Origin: Methanomicrobiales archaeon
GTDB lineage: Archaea > Halobacteriota > Methanomicrobia > Methanomicrobiales > Methanospirillaceae
NCBI GenBank assembly: GCA_012729535.1
Contig: JAAYCY010000016.1
Span: 1-56,356 of the forward strand
DNA: 56,356 nt
Direction: 5' to 3'
Shown: positions 28,505-37,015 of the stretch, in pieces
Layout: the number at the start of each line of letters is the position of its first letter
Numbering within the stretch: the stretch's first letter is position 1
The notes under the pieces: generated by a model
Seen by the model: the letters and a program-made list of their open reading frames with translations, nothing else
Told to the model about the DNA's origin: nothing
Database searches by the model: none
Program-made: the position numbers and the translations under genes

Positions 28505-29122
28505 TTAGAAGAAACCAATGAGTGATCCAAAGAGGATACCAAAAGCAATTAGAAATACTCCTGCAAATATTGCCGGATTCCAGCTGAGAATCTTTGCACC
28601 GTCAAGCGGGCCAATGGGGAGAAGGTTAAAGGCTGCAATCATTGCGTTTACCTTGACTCCGACAATACCGATGAGAGCGAGCAGGTAAAGGCCCGGAGTA
28701 TGACCTATGAAGGCCAGGGCTGCAAACGGAATGATGAGAATAAGATTACTAACCGGTCCTGCAAGTGAGATCTTTCCATTTTCTTCCCTTGATATAGAAT
28801 TGCCGTATATCATGGTTGCACCTGGTGCTGCAAACACTATTCCTGCCAGAGCAGCCATGGCAACCGCAACAACCAGCATCATGCTATTCATCTGGAATTC
28901 AGCCCAGTACCCGTACTTCATCGCGGTAAATTTGTGTGCCATCTCATGAACAATAAATGCGATACCTGCGGTAACGAGTGATATAATAAAGAACTGTAAG
29001 AAAACCAGAGGATCTAACCGCTGTCCCCAGACCATTGCCAGGGTGAATGCAGCGGAAAGGGCTAGCCATGCAATGAGCAGATCTTTTCTTTCACGAAGGG
29101 GTATTTGATCCCATATGTGCAT
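28505..29122 (-). CDS. Site-2 protease family (M50) membrane metalloprotease
   Basis: A 205-residue membrane protein with about six hydrophobic segments. The zinc site is HEMAH (59-63) in IAFIVHEMAHKFTAMKYG and the third ligand is in NLLPIGPLDGAKI (LDG at 173-175). No PDZ or CBS domain is attached, so it is a minimal archaeal S2P homologue that cleaves membrane-embedded substrates. It is encoded upstream of the unknown 309-residue protein and diverges from a CheW gene. Together with the presenilin-like gene at 9770 the window holds two unrelated intramembrane proteases. Confidence 0.88.
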   Translation of the reverse strand: MHIWDQIPLRERKDLLIAWLALSAAFTLAMVWGQRLDPLVFLQFFIISLVTAGIAFIVHEMAHKFTAMKYGYWAEFQMNSMMLVVAVAMAALAGIVFAAPGATMIYGNSISREENGKISLAGPVSNLILIIPFAALAFIGHTPGLYLLALIGIVGVKVNAMIAAFNLLPIGPLDGAKILSWNPAIFAGVFLIAFGILFGSLIGFF

Positions 29123-29290
29123 ATCATATTATTTGTATCACTCATACAATGGTTTGACGGATGGCTGATGACCCAATGCATCGGATCATCATGACCCCTT
29201 AATTTCCAATGGAATTATTTAAATTTTTGGTCATACCTGTCAGTTGACAACAGTTCTCATGATATCTCCACTGGAAGTGATCTTGTTTAT

Positions 29291-29908
29291 ATGGGTAAGT
29301 TTAATGCTTATCAGACTAAGGATCAGCAGAGGATTATTATGGCGACCTATAGTGTAGAGGCCCAGGCAGCACCAGAAGAAGAGGGACATGCATTTTCGGC
29401 CCCTGTTCAAACACAATCACGTATCAGGACTAAAGGAGCAGGAACTATCCAGGTTGTGGAATTTATTCTGGGGAATGAATTATTTGCTATTGACCTGTTT
29501 GATACCCGTGAAGTTATTACCCAAACTGAAGTGACTCCTCTTCCCAGCACTCCTTCATATCTGAAAGGTATTATTGACCTTAGGGGTATGATCACCACCA
29601 TTATCGATCTCAAGGATCTCATGCATATTACGACTGAAGCATCCGGAAAGAATAAGTCACGAATTATTGTCTTGGATCGTTCTATCACAGATAAACCCAT
29701 TGGCATCCTGGTGGATGACGTGTTTTCTGTTACAACCTATAGCCAGGAAGATATTGACAAGGACAACACTGCATCGCAAAAATCACACCGTGACATTCTG
29801 GGAGTAATCCGAAAAAAAGCCAAGGTTGTTGGAGAAAAGGATAAAAGCGGCCTTATTGTCTGGCTGGATATCCGGACAATGATAACAAAGATAGAATCAG
29901 ATCTTTGA
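29291..29908 (+). CDS. cheW: CheW-like chemotaxis protein with N-terminal extension
   Basis: A 205-residue protein. After about 55 poorly ordered residues comes a CheW domain: VVEFILGNELFAIDLFDTREV, PSTPSYLKGIIDLRGMITTIIDLKDLM (with the canonical G-I-I-D-L-R-G motif), and IGILVDDVFSVT. Of the three CheW proteins here it is closest to the classic sequence. Two starts are plausible: ATG 29291, nine bases after GGAAGTGAT, and ATG 29339, five bases after AGAGGA. A TATA-like TTATTTAAATTT lies near 29214. No cheA, cheY or receptor gene is adjacent. Confidence 0.85.
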   Translation: MGKFNAYQTKDQQRIIMATYSVEAQAAPEEEGHAFSAPVQTQSRIRTKGAGTIQVVEFILGNELFAIDLFDTREVITQTEVTPLPSTPSYLKGIIDLRGMITTIIDLKDLMHITTEASGKNKSRIIVLDRSITDKPIGILVDDVFSVTTYSQEDIDKDNTASQKSHRDILGVIRKKAKVVGEKDKSGLIVWLDIRTMITKIESDL

Positions 29909-30311
29909 ATCCTGAATTGAATATCGGAATGCTGTTTCCTTTTAGGTTTCTCTGTCCGGTTAAAATTCTGGGTAATACAATAATTGCGATTTGCCCTCAA
30001 TAATCTTATTTTATGGTGTAAATCTGCACCTTTACACTACGCCATGCACTAATGCTTTGCATACCTGATTGGCATATTTTTATCAAATAATCTGATAAAA
30101 GTCATGTACCTCAAGATGACAAAGATATAGACAATTCGTCAGACTTTCATCGTCACCAAATGGACAGGAGAATCGCTGATAAGTCTGGATTGTTTGTATC
30201 TTGTTTTACTATCTGGCGACTTGGGATTTTTAGGGAATTATTATCCATGTGTGTGTTTAGCGTCTTGGGGGAATATCTCCCGGGTCGCTGTTTTTTTAGG
30301 GAAAGATTAAG
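29909..30311. other. Intergenic region with two hairpins
   Basis: No gene is seen. Two perfect stem-loops lie downstream of the CheW gene: GTGTAAA/TTTACAC (30016-30037) and TTTTATCA/TGATAAAA (30078-30100). They could act as terminators. The remaining 200 bases before the TPR gene hold its leader, including a G-rich stretch near 30267 and a T run near 30291. Confidence 0.5.
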
Positions 30312-30692
30312 ATGGTAACAGAGGGGAAGACAACATATAATCGGATTTTTAGAGAACTTAATCCGATGAATGAGACAATTTTTTATAAAGCCGGAGTATA
30401 TCAGACGAATGGGGAATTTTCTATTGCCCTCCAGTTATACCGGGAAATTATTGAAAAAGAGCCGGATAATAGTAAGGCTCTTCAGGGTATCGCAGATGTC
30501 TATTGCCATATGGGAAACCACAAAGAGGCATTGAACTGGTATAACAAAGCCCTGGATAATGATCCAAAAAATCCAGAGATCTGGTATAATAAAGGATTAA
30601 CTCTTCGAAAGATGGGACACCAGGAAGAAGGATTATCCTGTATCCGAAAAGGATTTTCTTTTGCGAATGAATCCTCCTTCACCCCGGTTTAG
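30312..30692 (+). CDS. Small TPR-repeat protein
   Basis: A 126-residue soluble protein with about three tetratricopeptide repeats: FYKAGVYQTNGEFSIALQLY, ALQGIADVYCHMGNHKEALN and IWYNKGLTLRKMGHQEEGLS. Such short TPR proteins mediate protein-protein contacts; no partner is evident. It stands alone after a 400-bp region with hairpins and before a decayed region. The ATG at 30312 follows AGGGAAAG. Confidence 0.75.
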   Translation: MVTEGKTTYNRIFRELNPMNETIFYKAGVYQTNGEFSIALQLYREIIEKEPDNSKALQGIADVYCHMGNHKEALNWYNKALDNDPKNPEIWYNKGLTLRKMGHQEEGLSCIRKGFSFANESSFTPV

Positions 30693-30975
30693 GGTTGAAA
30701 AATATACTAATACGGACTTTTTTCTGCTTGTATTTATTCACTCCCAACCATCTAAGAAACAAATTAATAATGGACAATCCAGGAATGCATAGCGAATTTG
30801 CGATGCAGATTCCTATGGTTCGAAGCAAAAGAAAGTGGACATTTGGGGATGCCCATAGGTTGCCTGGGAAAGGTTGGTTTTTAAGACGCTCCGCCTGCCA
30901 TCCTAGCAGGTTTAAATGCCCCGTGAAGCAGATCCCGCTTTTGAGCTAAATTCTGGAAAACTTAAAATTTTAAAA
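30693..30975. other. Intergenic region, no gene seen
   Basis: There are open frames but none looks like protein. A short hairpin CCTGC/GCAGG lies at 30894-30910 in a locally GC-richer stretch, followed by an AT-rich tract. No RNA family is recognised. Confidence 0.4.
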
Positions 30976-31320
30976 TTATTTGTAATATTGGGGTATTTCA
31001 TCCTCTATAGTGTGAAATAAGGGTAAATCAGGCGATAAAAAAATGTTCATGTGGCGGGACGCTATTACCCGATCACTCTCTGAGCCATAGGTTAGCTCCC
31101 CTTTAAAAAGATAGAGGGATAGCGAGCCGTTATATCTCTGCAAATTACCATTTTTTTCAAAAAATAAGTAATATTCTCTTGAATCTCTAACCCGCCCATT
31201 TGAAGGATAAAATAACGGGTATTCCAGCCCTGAATTCCGGGGATTTAGATCAATTCAGGTATTGGAACAGAACCTCAGGGTATCGTGTGAATCTGTCAGG
31301 TTCGAATATTCTTATTTAAC
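30976..31320 (-). pseudogene. Decayed gene, unknown family
   Basis: On the minus strand 30976-31254 is open for 92 sense codons with protein-like composition (REYYLFFEKNGNLQRYNGSL, then FLSPDLPLFHTIEDEIPQYY) but has no ATG or GTG near its beginning. A preceding stretch in another frame (about 31258-31320) reads FEPDRFTRYPEVLFQYLN and looks like its natural continuation across a frameshift. I read this as the 3' part of a decayed gene; the family is not recognised. It lies just downstream of the small membrane protein gene on the same strand. Confidence 0.5.
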
Positions 31321-31333
31321 GCCTTTTTTACAT

Positions 31334-31735
31334 TTAGGATGATATGTGTGAATTATGTGATGCATTCTCTGCGATATATCCTGCCAATATACTCATGATC
31401 AGGATCATGAGGTACCGAAGTCCGATCTGGCCAAAGTAGGTGAGGATATCCATGCCGTTTAATGGAAGGAGGATACCTGCGTCAAGAATCCAGTTGATGA
31501 TGAGCCATGTGATCCCGATTATCCAGCCGTTTCTTTTATAATCCCGTGGTATCTCTTTGAAAAGCAATATAAGAAACAACGCTCCGATAAGCCCTCCGGT
31601 GATGATCATTACGGTCTTAAAAAAATGCACATCTACCTGAAGTGCTCCTTCGGGTGAATAGAAGGGTATAGCGACAAGAAATGGAACAAGCCAGATAAGA
31701 ATGCCAGACAGGATAGTTTTGCCTGTGAACTTCAT
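31334..31735 (-). CDS. Small four-helix membrane protein
   Basis: A 133-residue protein with four predicted membrane helices (about 8-26, 41-60, 71-88, 100-120), joined by short loops, the second cytoplasmic-looking loop being basic (DYKRNGW). I do not recognise the family beyond a general resemblance to small archaeal membrane proteins of unknown function. It is monocistronic, diverging from chorismate mutase across about 120 bp. Confidence 0.65.
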   Translation of the reverse strand: MKFTGKTILSGILIWLVPFLVAIPFYSPEGALQVDVHFFKTVMIITGGLIGALFLILLFKEIPRDYKRNGWIIGITWLIINWILDAGILLPLNGMDILTYFGQIGLRYLMILIMSILAGYIAENASHNSHISS

Positions 31736-31855
31736 ACTCTGGTATTTATTGGTTCGTTCTAATAAAAGGTACGAGTTTTCTAAGGGGGAGAATATTAGGA
31801 AAAAATTTCATCACATCCATCAATTTTTCTTAGTGAACTATCTGTTTCTCCTATT

Positions 31856-32161
31856 ATGTATCAAAACCAATTCTATACAGACATGTCACTTGACCAGCTC
31901 CGGTTATCTATCGAAGATAAAGATCGTGCAATTATCATGCTTGTAGCAGAACGAATGAGCATTGTGCAGGACATAGCCCGTGAAAAAGAAAAACAGGGTC
32001 TCCCGATCAGGATTCCAAAGCAGGCCAGTGCAGTCCTTGATCGGGCCACAGCAGAATCTGAAAAACTCGGCCTGGATCCTGCACCCATCAGGGAGATATT
32101 TCAGATACTGGTCAGAATGAGCGAGGAATTCCAGGAACATTGGAGGGAAAAAAGGGATTAA
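31856..32161 (+). CDS. Chorismate mutase (AroQ fold)
   Basis: A 101-residue all-helical AroQ-type enzyme converting chorismate to prephenate for Phe and Tyr synthesis. LRLSIEDKDRAIIMLVAERM, then ARKxK-like spacing (AREKEKQGLPI), and IREIFQILVRMSEEFQ match helix 1 and the long C-terminal helices. ATG codons at 31856 and 31883 are both possible; the shorter start (MSLDQLRLSI) looks more like relatives. It ends 5 bp from the convergent thioredoxin-CcdA gene. Confidence 0.82.
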   Translation: MYQNQFYTDMSLDQLRLSIEDKDRAIIMLVAERMSIVQDIAREKEKQGLPIRIPKQASAVLDRATAESEKLGLDPAPIREIFQILVRMSEEFQEHWREKRD

Positions 32162-32166
32162 TCCCG

Positions 32167-33324
32167 TCAGAATATCTCCATCAGAATGATAGCAGCAAAG
32201 AAAAACATAATACACCCGATAATAATCCGGATAACTCTTTTTTGTTCAATCCTGAATTCGTTTACCCGCTCCGGAGAAAGACCCCATGCAACCAGGGCGA
32301 TGATGACCAGAAGCGGAAGAATGAATGCAATGGTATAGATGAGAAGGTAACCAAGGCCGGTACCGATATCTGTTCTGAGAGATATCATCGAGATAATGGC
32401 ATGGAAAACACCACCTGTGCAGAGAATTTCAAAAATTCCTATGAGGATACCGAGAACAAATGCTAATAGAATTGATGCCTTTTCAATAAGCTTCTGAATT
32501 GTTCCATCTCTCTTTTCTGGAATAGCAAGAGACGGGCCTCTTTCTGGATAAATAGTATCTTTTATCAGCAGAATGCCGGTAATAATGGTTAAAATCCCCG
32601 CAACAAATAAAAAACCTTTAACCAGTTCCGCCGTCCGGATTATCATGATAAGACCTGTGCCGGAGAGGAAAAATAAGAAAACCAATGCAGCTGAATAGAC
32701 AATCCCGGCAAGTATCATCTTTTGTCGGCTGCCAAGACTGAGTAGATATATCAACAGAATTACTAGTCCCGTAATAGCACAGGGATTGATGCCATCAAGA
32801 AGTCCTGCTTTCAGAATGAGGGGAATGTTGAAGCTTTCTGTTTCTTTGGCAGAAGGAGTGGTATTTGCAGGTACAATAGTATGCCGGGATCCATTGGCAT
32901 TCAGTTCGTTATATCCTTTAATCAGGTGATCCAGGTTAGACCGGATGGCTTCGTTTCCTTCAAGTACTGCATTGCCCATGAAAATAACTGGCACTGATAC
33001 ATACTGCCTGTTATACTCGCTTTTAAATCCTTCAAACAGTTCCCTGGTTCCGGTATTATTGAAAAGGTCATAATATGAAATTTCCACGTCGGGATTCGCT
33101 TTTTGATACTCATCAAGATAAGCCATGGCAGTATGGCAGGCACCACAATGAGTATTGTAAAAAAAGATGACTGAGATGTCTTCCGGAGTGGTATTGGAAT
33201 CCTGTAATATGGTGATGTAAGGATTCTCTTCATAAATTTCTGTTCCGTTTTTTATGTATACGGAACCACTCACCTGGCCTGCGAAACAAAAGATGAGAAT
33301 AAATGCAATTATTGTGGAATAAAT
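32167..33324 (-). CDS. Thioredoxin-fold/CcdA-like thiol-disulfide transporter fusion, ATT start
   Basis: A 385-residue protein. Residues 1-20 form a hydrophobic signal peptide. An external thioredoxin-like domain carries FYNTHCGACHTAMAYLDEY, a C-x-x-C redox site. The C-terminal half has about six membrane helices with CcdA/DsbD-type cysteines in DGINPCAITG and EILCTGGVF. It should pass reducing power across the membrane to surface or periplasmic thiols. The signal peptide is in frame but has no ATG, GTG or TTG; the reading frame is closed by a TGA inside argB. A perfect GGTGAT site (33331-33336) lies six bases before an ATT codon at 33324, so I place the start there. The alternative GTG at 33273 would remove the signal peptide. 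It follows argB by 23 bp. Confidence 0.75.
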   Translation of the reverse strand: MYSTIIAFILIFCFAGQVSGSVYIKNGTEIYEENPYITILQDSNTTPEDISVIFFYNTHCGACHTAMAYLDEYQKANPDVEISYYDLFNNTGTRELFEGFKSEYNRQYVSVPVIFMGNAVLEGNEAIRSNLDHLIKGYNELNANGSRHTIVPANTTPSAKETESFNIPLILKAGLLDGINPCAITGLVILLIYLLSLGSRQKMILAGIVYSAALVFLFFLSGTGLIMIIRTAELVKGFLFVAGILTIITGILLIKDTIYPERGPSLAIPEKRDGTIQKLIEKASILLAFVLGILIGIFEILCTGGVFHAIISMISLRTDIGTGLGYLLIYTIAFILPLLVIIALVAWGLSPERVNEFRIEQKRVIRIIIGCIMFFFAAIILMEIF

Positions 33325-33347
33325 GCACCTATCACCAGTTACCGTGA

Positions 33348-34232
33348 TTACACCCCATCTTTCCTGTCAGTAATCATGGTCCCGACTCCTTCAGCGGTGA
33401 AAAGTTCCATGATCAGGTTGTGTGCAAGGTTTCCGTTTATGATATGGGCAAATGGGACTCCTCCATGAAGGGCCCGCAGCACAGCGAGGACTTTTGGTAT
33501 CATTCCTTCTGATACTACTCCTGATGCTATCAGGTCCTCAGCATCCTGAGGGGTCATCCGGTGGTATACTTTGGTCCGTTCACGGTCCATGATGCCGTCA
33601 ACATCAGTCATACTGATGAGTTTGTATGCACCAAGAGCAATTGCAAGTTCCCCTGCAGCAGTATCGGCATTAATATTCAGATCATTTCCGGCCCGGTCAA
33701 TTGCCAGTGGTGAAATGACCGGAATAAACTGATTATCAAGGAGGGTATGAAGGAGAGCGGGTTTTATCTCTTCTATTTCTCCTACATGCCCAAGGTCGAC
33801 TTCCTCTTCGCGGTTGTCAATTTTCACCTTCTGCCTGTCCATTTTTTTGGCGATGATGAGGTTTGCATCATTCCCTGAGATACCTACAGCTCTCCCTCCT
33901 GCCCGGGAGACCAGGGATACTATTTTTGAATTAATCTTCCCAACAAGGACCATCTGGGCAACTTCAAGGGTGTCATCATCGGTGATACGAAGTCCGGAAA
34001 CAAAGCGGGGTTCTTTCCCAAGTGCTTTCATCTTCTCGGTAATTTCAGGACCGCCTCCGTGGACTATGACACATTTTATCCCGACAAGCTGGAGCAGCAC
34101 TACATCACGGATGACGGTATCCATGATACTGGTATCAACCATGGCGTGACCACCAAGTTTAATGACCATGCTCCTGCCATGAAATTTCTGGATGTATGGC
34201 AGGGCCTGCATCAGGACTTCTTCACGCTTCAT
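33348..34232 (-). CDS. argB: Acetylglutamate kinase
   Basis: A 294-residue amino acid kinase that phosphorylates N-acetylglutamate. [35 protein letters not shown] and the late [17 protein letters not shown] and [10 protein letters not shown] motifs give the full ATP and substrate site. No long N-terminal helix typical of arginine-inhibited hexameric forms stands out. Its ATG overlaps the argJ stop (ATGA). Confidence 0.95.
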   Translation of the reverse strand: MKREEVLMQALPYIQKFHGRSMVIKLGGHAMVDTSIMDTVIRDVVLLQLVGIKCVIVHGGGPEITEKMKALGKEPRFVSGLRITDDDTLEVAQMVLVGKINSKIVSLVSRAGGRAVGISGNDANLIIAKKMDRQKVKIDNREEEVDLGHVGEIEEIKPALLHTLLDNQFIPVISPLAIDRAGNDLNINADTAAGELAIALGAYKLISMTDVDGIMDRERTKVYHRMTPQDAEDLIASGVVSEGMIPKVLAVLRALHGGVPFAHIINGNLAHNLIMELFTAEGVGTMITDRKDGV

Positions 34233-35380
34233 GTTGTGTATTTCCCGTTAATTTCAACATATTTTTCGGTCAGGTCACATCCCCACGCTGATGCATGTTC
34301 TGTTCCTAAGGAAAGATCCAGTTCAATTATGACCTCGCTACCAGAAAGGGCAGCCTTTGCACTCGAAAGGTCTGGAGAAATCATTCCGCGGTCACAAACC
34401 TGTGCACGAATATTCCTGTTCGCTATCCAGCAGGAGACGATTTCAGGATCGATGTCAGCACCTGACCTGCCAGCTGCTGCTACTATCCTGCCCCAGTTTG
34501 GATCTTCTCCATACACAGCAGTCTTTACCAGAGGGGATCCGACAATGGTTCTGGCAATGAGATCTGCATCATCCTCAGTCCTGGCATTTCTCACGATGAC
34601 TTCTATCATCTTGGTTGCCCCTTCACCATCTTTGGCAACCTGTTTTCCTAAGATCATGCAGCATTCCTCGAGTGCTTTGGAAAAATCATCTTTTGGGACT
34701 TTTCCGGCTTTCCCTGTAGCGGTGAGAAACACTACGTCATTGGTACTGGTATCACCATCAACGACAACCCGGTTAAAGCTACGACGGACAGCGGATTTCA
34801 AGGCATCCTGAAGGTCAGGCTGGCTGATTTCTGCATCGGTGTAGATATATCCAAGCATAGTTCCCATATTCGGAGCAATCATTCCGGAGCCTTTACAGAT
34901 CCCCCCGATAACAAACCCGTCACGCTCCACCAGGGCATGCTTTTCGGTCAGGTCTGTTGTCATAATAGCCCGTGCAGCGGCGATTTCTGCATCCGGGCTG
35001 TGAGATAAAGATGGAACAACCCGTGAACACTGGTCGCGGATCAGGGGCAGGTCTAGGTACCTGCTAATAACCCCGGTACTTGCCACACCAACTGTTTCAG
35101 GTTCCACTCCCAGGTATTCGCCGGCTATTGCTGCCATATGCATTGCATCAGATATGCCCTGTTTCCCGGTGAGGGCATTTGCACAACCGCTGTTAGTAAT
35201 GGTAGCAGTAAGGTATCCTTTTCTCATACGCTCACGCATCAGAATTATCGGGGCTGCACTAGCCTTGTTCATGGTAAATACTGCAGCAGCGGTTCCTTCT
35301 GCTTTAATCAGGGCGAGACCAAACTTCCCTTCTTTTATTCCTGCTGCAGATACACCTTCGATTGCACAAATTGACTGCAT
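34229..35380 (-). CDS. argJ: Glutamate N-acetyltransferase (ornithine acetyltransferase)
   Basis: A 383-residue self-cleaving enzyme that moves acetyl groups from N-acetylornithine to glutamate, recycling the acetyl group in arginine synthesis. The autocleavage Thr lies in [29 protein letters not shown] and [16 protein letters not shown] are also typical. The start is placed at ATG 35380 ([10 protein letters not shown]), after an AGGAAAT site. The longer frame to 35428 overlaps the CBS gene and adds an untypical N-terminus. Confidence 0.93.
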   Translation of the reverse strand: MQSICAIEGVSAAGIKEGKFGLALIKAEGTAAAVFTMNKASAAPIILMRERMRKGYLTATITNSGCANALTGKQGISDAMHMAAIAGEYLGVEPETVGVASTGVISRYLDLPLIRDQCSRVVPSLSHSPDAEIAAARAIMTTDLTEKHALVERDGFVIGGICKGSGMIAPNMGTMLGYIYTDAEISQPDLQDALKSAVRRSFNRVVVDGDTSTNDVVFLTATGKAGKVPKDDFSKALEECCMILGKQVAKDGEGATKMIEVIVRNARTEDDADLIARTIVGSPLVKTAVYGEDPNWGRIVAAAGRSGADIDPEIVSCWIANRNIRAQVCDRGMISPDLSSAKAALSGSEVIIELDLSLGTEHASAWGCDLTEKYVEINGKYTT

Positions 35381-35399
35381 GGTATTTCCTGTCTTTTCC

Positions 35400-35870
35400 T
35401 TACTTTCCACCCGCAAGTGACCATACAATATCCTCGCGGGTAATAATCCCGATAAGCTGGTTTTTTTCTACGACACAAAGCCGGTCAATCTTTTTATCAA
35501 GCATTTGTTGGGCGGCTGTTTCGATATCATCACCGGGGGAGATAGTGACAACCGGTCTGCTCATGATATCCCCGATCTTCTTCTGCCTGATATCAGTCAG
35601 TGCTTTTTTTGTATTCTCCCAGTTGATAAATTCCCTGACCGGGAGTTCAATTATCTCCAGGGGAGACGGGAGCCACAGGTCGTCAGAGGGTCCTTTTGTC
35701 ATCAGTAATTTAATGATGTCTGTCTCCGTGACTATCCCTGCAAGTCTGTCTCCTTCAAGTATGGGAATCCCTCCGATTTTTTTACTTCGCATTACTCCGG
35801 CGACATCTGCGATTGAATCTCCCGTCTGACTGGTTACCGGATTTTTAGTCATTGCTTCGCTTACCTTCAT
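35400..35870 (-). CDS. CBS-domain pair protein
   Basis: A 156-residue protein made of two CBS domains: VSEAMTKNPVTSQTGDSIADVA with GGIPILEGDRLAGIVTETDI, then IGDIMSRPVVTISPGDDIETAA with IDRLCVVEKNQLIGIITREDI. Such Bateman modules bind adenosine nucleotides. The gene sits between argC and argJ on the same strand, with GGAGG three bases before its ATG. A role in sensing energy state for arginine synthesis is suggested by position only. Confidence 0.9.
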   Translation of the reverse strand: MKVSEAMTKNPVTSQTGDSIADVAGVMRSKKIGGIPILEGDRLAGIVTETDIIKLLMTKGPSDDLWLPSPLEIIELPVREFINWENTKKALTDIRQKKIGDIMSRPVVTISPGDDIETAAQQMLDKKIDRLCVVEKNQLIGIITREDIVWSLAGGK

Positions 35871-35885
35871 TGTTCCTCCAAAATT

Positions 35886-36872
35886 TCAGGGAAGCATCCC
35901 CGGGTTCATCAGCCCAAGTGTTTCGTCCCACCCGCACATCAGATTCATATTCTGTATCGCCTGCCCGCTTGCTCCCTTTACCAGGTTATCAATGACTGAT
36001 ACCGCAACAACCCGGTTTTCCGAAGCTTCAACCATCAGGTCACAAAAGTTTGACCCCCGGACGGCATTTAGAGACGGGCGCTGGTACCTGACAAATGGCT
36101 CATTCCGGTAATAGTCCTGGTATAATTTCTCAACCTCTTTCTGCCCGAGTGGTTCATCGAGCAGGATGTGAGCCGTGGTCAGGATTCCCCGGTTGACGGG
36201 AAGCAGGTGGGGGGTAAAGAAACACTGTGCCTTTGATCCCAGGGATGAGAGTTCCTGCCGCATTTCAGCAAGGTGCCTGTGACTGGTCCACTTGTATGCA
36301 GTAAAGGTGTCACCGACATTGGGATAGTGGGTGGTTGCAGAGGGACTGTCTCCTGCACCTGAAACCCCCGTTTTTGAGTCATATATGATGGTGTGTGCCT
36401 TTTTGGCAAGGGGTGCTGCTGCAAGGGTTGCTCCGGTTGGAAAACAACCAGGATTTGAAACAAATTCTACATTTCTGCATGCATCACGATGTAGTTCGCA
36501 CAGGCCATACGGGACATCTATCCATGCGGTATGGGGGACAGCATAGACCTCTTCAAAAATTGCCTGAGGAAGGCGGTAATCTGCAGAAAGGTCAATTACC
36601 TTTATTCCTTTATCAAGAAGCCCTGGAACGTACTCCATTGCTGCCGTGTGGGGGACAGCCAGAAATGCAATATCTGTATCGATGGCAGATATTTCCGGAT
36701 TTTCAAACTTAAGGTTACAAAAACCCTTCAGGTGAGGATGTTGATCAGTTACCGGCTTTCCTGCCAGTTGTCTTGATGTTGCGACATCAATCGTCACATG
36801 CGGATGTGAATGCATCAGTCGGATCAGTTCGCCCCCGGTATATCCGGATGCGCCGATGATTGCAGCTTTCAT
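35886..36872 (-). CDS. argC: N-acetyl-gamma-glutamyl-phosphate reductase
   Basis: A 328-residue NADPH enzyme of arginine synthesis. The nucleotide-binding start is [18 protein letters not shown], the catalytic Cys is in [15 protein letters not shown], and the substrate region includes [12 protein letters not shown] and HRHLAEM. Length is normal. It is the first gene of the leftward arg operon (argC, CBS, argJ, argB, thioredoxin-CcdA). Confidence 0.95.
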   Translation of the reverse strand: MKAAIIGASGYTGGELIRLMHSHPHVTIDVATSRQLAGKPVTDQHPHLKGFCNLKFENPEISAIDTDIAFLAVPHTAAMEYVPGLLDKGIKVIDLSADYRLPQAIFEEVYAVPHTAWIDVPYGLCELHRDACRNVEFVSNPGCFPTGATLAAAPLAKKAHTIIYDSKTGVSGAGDSPSATTHYPNVGDTFTAYKWTSHRHLAEMRQELSSLGSKAQCFFTPHLLPVNRGILTTAHILLDEPLGQKEVEKLYQDYYRNEPFVRYQRPSLNAVRGSNFCDLMVEASENRVVAVSVIDNLVKGASGQAIQNMNLMCGWDETLGLMNPGMLP

Positions 36873-37015
36873 ATAAGAATTTCTGGTCTGTAGAGGTTTA
36901 ATACTATCATTATCCTTACTGAAATGCGTTAAATTGATTTTTCAAAGAGTAGGGGGATGGTTTTGACAGATGAGGTTACTCTTTTGGTCTTCTTCTTCTA
37001 AACCTGTATCTACTC

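Noticed and set aside
31280-31320. GGTTCGAAT as a tRNA T-loop
   Set aside because: The flanking bases do not form the T stem or acceptor stem.
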